From NCBI GenBank assembly GCA_900660155.1, contig CABFPE010000602.1:395407-459406 (forward strand): 64,000 nt of DNA, given 5' to 3'. Within the stretch, counting starts at the first letter, position 1. Each line of letters starts with the position of its first letter. This document shows positions 58,610 through 64,000 of this stretch, piece by piece. Source of the stretch: Hofstenia miamia. Its lineage: Eukaryota; Xenacoelomorpha; Acoela; Hofsteniidae. The notes under the pieces are model-generated. The model did not search any database. It was not told where the DNA came from and worked only from the letters and a program-made list of their open reading frames with translations. Position numbers and translations under genes: made by a program.

Positions 58610-59100
58610 AGTATTGCAATAAAACACCGGCTTGTCTTTAGCGTTACACGTGCTAAAAGTTTTACAGGAAAGCATGGTAAAACCAACACGATGAAGATTA
58701 TGGAAACTGTGTGCCATAGGAACTCGGAAACCTACAAGCGACATATTCACATCAGCTGACAGCAAGGTTCATCAAGGCAGCAAACCTTTGTTGCTCTTGA
58801 GGAGAAAGACTCCTGAAAAGGCAGTGAAGGCATTTTGGCAGCCACATACCATTGAAAAAATAAAACACCTTGCCATGCAGAAGTTATTCCTAGATATGAA
58901 ATGGCAATTGCCAAGCGAGACAACTGCCTGGCGCAAAGTGGAACAAACTGCAAAGAACAAAGAAACTCATGCTATGGATGTTCTGAATGAAAAAGACGAC
59001 TTCCTGGTAGTCGATGAATCTGAAATCAATGCTTGCAAGTATTTTAACATTCTTGGAGGTGATATTGCAGCTACAGAGTTTGTATTTGCGCTAGTGTAAG
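58610..59100 (+). pseudogene. coding-like relic of unknown, probably mobile-element, origin
   Basis: From about 58692 an open plus-strand frame reads RLWKLCAIGTRKPTSDIFTS, then LLLLRRKTPEKAVKAFWQPH and ETHAMDVLNEKDDFLVVDES, ending at TAA 59097. Composition looks like real protein. The frame has a stop just upstream and no ATG that makes sense. I do not recognise the family. A hAT C-terminal relic follows at once. Confidence 0.4.
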
Positions 59101-59119
59101 CAAACCTACATGGCCCGCC

Positions 59120-59450
59120 AAATTATGCAATTTTTTCCAAAGACATTAATGACATCTTGAAAAAAATTACGATAGCAAGGGATCATTTTCTTTTGCTAAT
59201 CTTTGACGCTGCTGCATATATTCTATGCCCAAGCATACAAACGACTTGCAATGTTTTGACTTGAAAGAAGATCGATTGGTACTTCGGATTATATCCAACG
59301 AAGAATCGAGCAAAACGATTTGCAAAATTACAATCATGCAGCACTACAACATGTTCAATTGAAAGAAGCTTCTGTCTTCTGAAGAACATGTTGTTCAACT
59401 ATCGCAACTTTCTGCCTGAAAATGTGGGGAAAACCTTTAGCTTCGATTTT
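59120..59450 (+). pseudogene. hAT transposase C-terminal (dimerisation) relic
   Basis: Plus strand reads DWYFGLYPTKNRAKRFAKLQ followed by CSTTTCSIERSFCLLKNMLF and NYRNFLPENVGK. The S-x-x-x-ERSFxxLK...R..L..ENV pattern is the hAT C-terminal dimerisation motif. A stop near 59262 splits it from the upstream part. It may be the relic of an autonomous element, but no ends were identified. Confidence 0.45.
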
Positions 59451-61571
59451 AACCAGTGTTGATAAATAGTGGTAAATGAAATTGATTTTTCCCCATGATC
59501 TCCGGTTTTTACCCTAAAGTAAAAAAAACAAAATTGAATATCGTTAGGTCGAAATTTATTCGCTTTAGTGATAAATATGTTGCTGATATGATTCAATAAA
59601 ATAAAACATTAAAATTTGGCTTAGCCCATTAAGGTTCTCAGCCACGGATAAATAACTTAACATCCTTCCGTTAATAGCGACTACTATCATATTTTTTTCA
59701 ATGATTTCCTCCAATAGACTAGATCATCGGAAACAAAATGTATCTCACACAAACTATGAATTTCATAAATAAACTATAAATAAAGCGACTACTAAAACAA
59801 CTCATTATGAATTATCGTTTTTATAGGAATAACAACGCACAGTCTGTTAATTTTGGAAGAGTTTCTTCTAAACTAATATACATCATATTTGATCCTATAT
59901 ATATATATATATATACATGCATCGCTTAAATTCATATCGAAAAAATATGCAGGAAAGAACTCGCAATTTATGTATAAAATATATACAATTAAAAATTTCT
60001 CAATTCGATTTTTACGTCTTTACAATCCAAGACATACTTTCCTTTCTTGTTGTGTGTTGTATGTTGAAACGTGAACATAAGATAATAAAAATTAAAAGAT
60101 GCTGCTATGTAAATAACCTTCAAACATCTGACCACTACTCTCTTAGTCATATTAAAGGGGATCTTTTACGTAATGGAAAAGATTACCGACGATAATAAAA
60201 GAGGTTATTGCGAGAATCTTATAAAAGATCATCCTTGATCAGACAATCATTTGAAAAATCCATGGTAATCATTAGTCGCATTTTGCATTTGACTGTTAAC
60301 TTTATGAGTGGTATGAACTAGCATCATATTATGTATTAGTGTTATACTCTATAATTTAGGCCTAAAGCTTTTCAATGGAATAACTTTAAAGCCAGAAGCC
60401 TTTAAAATTCAAAACTCCGAAAATTGATAGTTCCTGAGACATCTATCAGAATATTAAGCCACTTGAATGAAGGCCCCTTAGTCAAATCTTAATTACTTTA
60501 TCGATCATTGATAGAAACAAAATAAATATATTTCAGACATTTAAATTTTGCCTAGCGAAGAGTTGTTCAAATTCTAGTCTGTTAGATTGCTCAAGTAAAA
60601 AATTCATTCAGGCAATCTTTGGTAAATTTATTATATCGATTTTGTAAGTCATTGCTTTTTATGTTCAGTAAAATTTTGAAATTTTATTGTGCTGGACGTA
60701 AGTCAAAGCTAAATTTCAATAGAATGCTGTCGATTCTGATAAATTATCTAAATATTAACAGTATTGATAAATATTTTGAATAATTGCCCTCCACTAAATT
60801 ATTTACTTTGATTACGTCATGGCCTTTCTTTCAAGATAGCCTTGTTACATTATCATTTGAATAAACGACTTTGTAATTGTGTTGACAAATTCAAGCGGCT
60901 ATTCAAACCATCGAGATACAGCACAGGACAATGGATGACTCTTTGGAGGCAATATTCATGTAACGATTGCCTCACCAATGCAAATATACTGATCGCTTTT
61001 GAAGTCTCATTGGAAAGCAAACTTTGCCACACGTGATTTAGTGACAATTACAAAGAGAAACGATGGCTAGTGAAAAACTAGTCTTTCAAGAAATTCCAGA
61101 CTTAAATTAATGGTGTTTTATAGGGATTGCATTGCTTTGCGTTCTTTGATAATCTGTCGTGCACTTGGATCAACAACTAAATATGGTCATTTTTCATATG
61201 GCTCATTGCGCATTCGTATTAAATTTTTTAATAATGGCTCTTCACAGTATAATGAAATTAATAAACTCTGCAACGTGGAAGTGTTTGAAATTCCAACTGC
61301 GTCGACAAAAATAACATTTCGAACAAGAACATGAAGCACACTTCAAAATGCAGTTGCGCAATATGGCGAAAGATAAAGATAAAACGTTATTTTTCAAAAT
61401 ATTGGAAATTACCTTAGGTTTTTGAAAAATTGTATTTTTAATAAAAATACTGATTAAGCATTATGTTATGATAATGTGTATGTGACTTATTTACCTGGTC
61501 TCCACATCAACTGTCAACCAGTGTGTTATTAAGCTATGTATATTCAAACAACAAATATGTTGACCCAACTA
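59451..61571. other. unannotated stretch
   Basis: AT-rich. Only small (TA)n (about 59899-59915) and chance frames (60842-61036, 61110-61334). No DIP2 upstream exon recognised. Confidence 0.35.
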
Positions 61572-61770
61572 CTATGGGGTTTCTAGCGACCCCACACTAT
61601 AACTTTTAAATGCCTGTTTTTATAGTTAAAATTGTTTTATCATCCTACATCATTGTGTTAGTCCTGTTCATCTTGGAATGTAAGGTAGTAAGAAAAACTA
61701 AGTTTTATATTAGGGGTCCCTACAAACCCCAGTGTAGTATTGAACGTTTTTGGTCTGGTATTTAGAGGGT
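61572..61770 (+). mobile_element. MITE-like repeat, copy 2
   Basis: Plus-strand counterpart of the 4655-4860 repeat, in the opposite orientation. It starts near ACTATGGGGTTTCTAGCGAC and ends near TTTTGGTCTGGTA. Identity by eye is moderate, so the family is old. Confidence 0.55.
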
Positions 61771-62992
61771 AAAAGACAATTTCCCCGGTGCTCTAAAGTC
61801 TGCCCAACCGCACCAAACGACTCCCAAAGGTTTGCAGAGTTCTTGGTTTGATTGTGCTAGCTATTTGTAAGTTCCCTTATCCATGAAATTAAAAATTGTC
61901 TCTATAATTTTGAAATTAGGATTTTTTATGTTCTGTCAATTATTCTTTTTCAAGTATGCCAAAATTTCATCGACAGCGTGTTTGTGATCATTGTCTTGAA
62001 AATCTAAACTATTTCCAATTAAGAATTGACACTAAGAGACACCAACTTCACAATAGTAGAGTCCTCGATAAATCATTCTGAACGGTTTTTAACTGCGATA
62101 AAACCACACAAACATATAAAAAAGAGTAATTTGCATTGAGAAGAATTTAAAAATTCTTCACTGCTTTCTTTATCTATTAATCACAGTTAGCTGTTGATCA
62201 GGCTGTACACACCCTAACTGTTGTTCGGATCAATGCTGATGGCAACTACATTATAGATTATTCACAATAAATAATTTACAACGAGTAGTTCGTATTGCTT
62301 CTGCAGATGATATGGAAATTATCATTTGCAGCGTTTTACTTAGTAATACAATTCTAAAAACAGTCACTATATTTACATCTGTTACACACATAATTTAAAA
62401 TGGAAATAAATTTCCCATTAATTGACAATTAATTTTACATTTAAAAAATTTCCATTAATGGAATTTTAAGAATTTTTTAAAAATTATTTTAATATTGGTT
62501 TTTGAACAGCCATGCTCGCAGCAAAGTTAACCCTATAATGATACATCTGTAATTTGAAAGAATATTTGGACCTCATTTTTTACTTTTCATAAAATTATAT
62601 TAGCCAGACAGATGTCTAAAAATAATCATACTTATATTATTTTTCAATCATATACAATTTTTATTGACATCCAAAATCGATAGATTCACTTCAAGCCGTC
62701 AGCTCATCGAATAATTATTTTCTCAATATGCTCAGTTTATTATTGGCCACTACTCTGCTAAATATTAGAGTTGTTGTATTATTGGAGCACATTTTTCAAT
62801 ATACTGACGTCAGAAACTTTTATGACGTCACCACACAAGAAATTGAACTTTTATCTTTTAGGCCGCGCGCAAACGATACAACTTTTGTTGCGAAACCAAT
62901 TAAGATAAGAAAACACATTGAAGGAATTCAAATTATTTTAAAATTATCCTACCACATTGCTGGCTATAATTGGTTTCGTATTTAGCCATACC
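61771..62992. other. unannotated stretch
   Basis: No gene recognised. The 85-codon frame at 62728-62985 has no supporting motif. Confidence 0.35.
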
Positions 62993-63269
62993 CAGGGCCA
63001 TGGCCAAGAGGGGCCCGGAAAGCATGGCCCATCTTGTTTTGCGACTTGGCGCCTCTTTCTGACATCTTGGATACAAAACTCCATAGTATTAATTCTAATA
63101 TTCGGTGTAACTAAGTTAGGGTGAATATATTTCAGTTAAAATATATCAAATGCTAAAAATTCAATGAAAAAGTGCGAAACTATTTCATATAAGTAAAACC
63201 ATGATTAATTTATTGAAATTAGCGGGGCCATGCCCCCCTCTAAACTAGCAAATCCAAGCCACGGGTCTG
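62993..63269. mobile_element. non-autonomous hAT-type element, CAGGGCCATGGCC family
   Basis: Starts CAGGGCCATGGCCAAGAGGG and ends ATCCAAGCCACGGGTCTG. The flanks GCCATACC (62985-62992) and GCTATACC (63270-63277) match at 7 of 8 bases, as for an aged hAT target duplication. Also shares GAGGGG/CCCCTC just inside both ends. 277 bp, no coding. Confidence 0.75.
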
Positions 63270-63277
63270 GCTATACC

Positions 63278-64000
63278 TAAGTTATAGTCCAGCCAAGTTT
63301 CTCTACTTGGTAATGATAGAATAGATTGTATGAGGGGTGCTCCTGAATGGAGTACCTTCTCGGGTTTAAAAGTAAAAAAATCCGGCCGAGATACGATAAA
63401 GGTATAAAACAAATAAACAATAATTCTGGTGATAAAAATTGTTAGCGGTGGGCAATTGTTGAATTTTTAAAACCGACCCATAGTGGTGCAAACAACCTCT
63501 CCACAAATGCAGCTTTTATTGTATATCAACTACGCAATAGATTTTCACACGCACGCATATAACACTGTTGAATGCAAAGGATAAAACATTAACTGTTTAA
63601 CTGACTGAGTAAACTAAAGTCTGACAGAATGCAATTTGTGAGAAATTTATCAAACATGACTCATCCATCTCCTTACCGCGCGAATTGTTTGTTTATAAAA
63701 TCAAACCTTAGATACATTTCAACGTTATAATACGAATTCAAATTACTGAGCGATCGTCAATCATGGCATGTTTATTGCGAATTACAACTAATTTGTCATC
63801 GAAACAACATAATATGACAAATGAGAGCAAAATCCATTCCAATTTCTCATTTTATAAATAACATTCGTGAATGCAAGTAAACCATTGTGTTGTTAAGCTA
63901 ATAGATTTTTACACCTCAAAACTCGAAGTCTGTTATTTAGATCAGAAATGGAAGTGGCTGTGTCTGGGCAAGGATTTTTCAAAAGTGGGTACCCCTGGGG
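63278..64000. other. unannotated right edge
   Basis: No gene or repeat recognised. Confidence 0.35.

Overview
This window is AT-rich animal (metazoan) nuclear DNA. It has multi-exon genes with GT-AG introns, many animal-type transposable-element relics and several assembly gaps. I see no bacterial operons, ribosome-binding sites, rRNA or convincing tRNA genes. I cannot name the species. The proteins fit an invertebrate. A notable trait is that all 19 splice acceptors of the main gene, and both acceptors of a second gene, end in TAG, mostly TTTAG.

The backbone is one large minus-strand gene for a DIP2 (disco-interacting protein 2) homologue. I reconstructed 19 coding exons from 54709 down to the stop codon at 22826. 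The exon phases agree at every junction and give about 1,204 codons. They cover both acyl-adenylate (FAAL-like) domains and the complete C-terminus. The N-terminal DMAP1-binding region, roughly 350-400 residues in relatives, was not found in the window. An intronless SLC16/monocarboxylate-transporter-like gene (29679-32003) lies on the plus strand inside one DIP2 intron. At the left edge, two well-formed minus-strand exons (5169-5447 and 12-247) belong to a gene I do not recognise.

Most of the rest is repeat-derived. From 6.4 to 10.3 kb lies a decayed minus-strand Ty3/Gypsy element with a 47-bp tandem array inside its gag region. From 13 to 21 kb is a nest of LINE, Copia and Gypsy relics. The DIP2 introns carry a mariner relic, a 1.84-kb hAT element with a perfect 8-bp target duplication, MITEs and a LINE relic. 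From 55.1 to 58.3 kb is a homogeneous satellite array of 14 units of 223 or 231 bp, just 5' of the first DIP2 exon seen. At 58.6-59.5 kb are a coding-like relic and a hAT transposase C-terminal relic. Small non-autonomous hAT elements with recognisable 8-bp duplications sit at 11.9, 21.2, 41.2 and 63.0 kb.

Several apparent duplications (9421-10329, 13157-15114, 36101-36825, and the flanks of the 52.9-kb gap) are bounded by single Ns or N runs. They are best read as unmerged contig ends. I did not find a convincing new biological system. The most interesting points are the nested transporter gene with its serine/arginine-rich loop, the uniform TAG acceptors, the several hAT families with short subterminal repeats, and the two tandem arrays.
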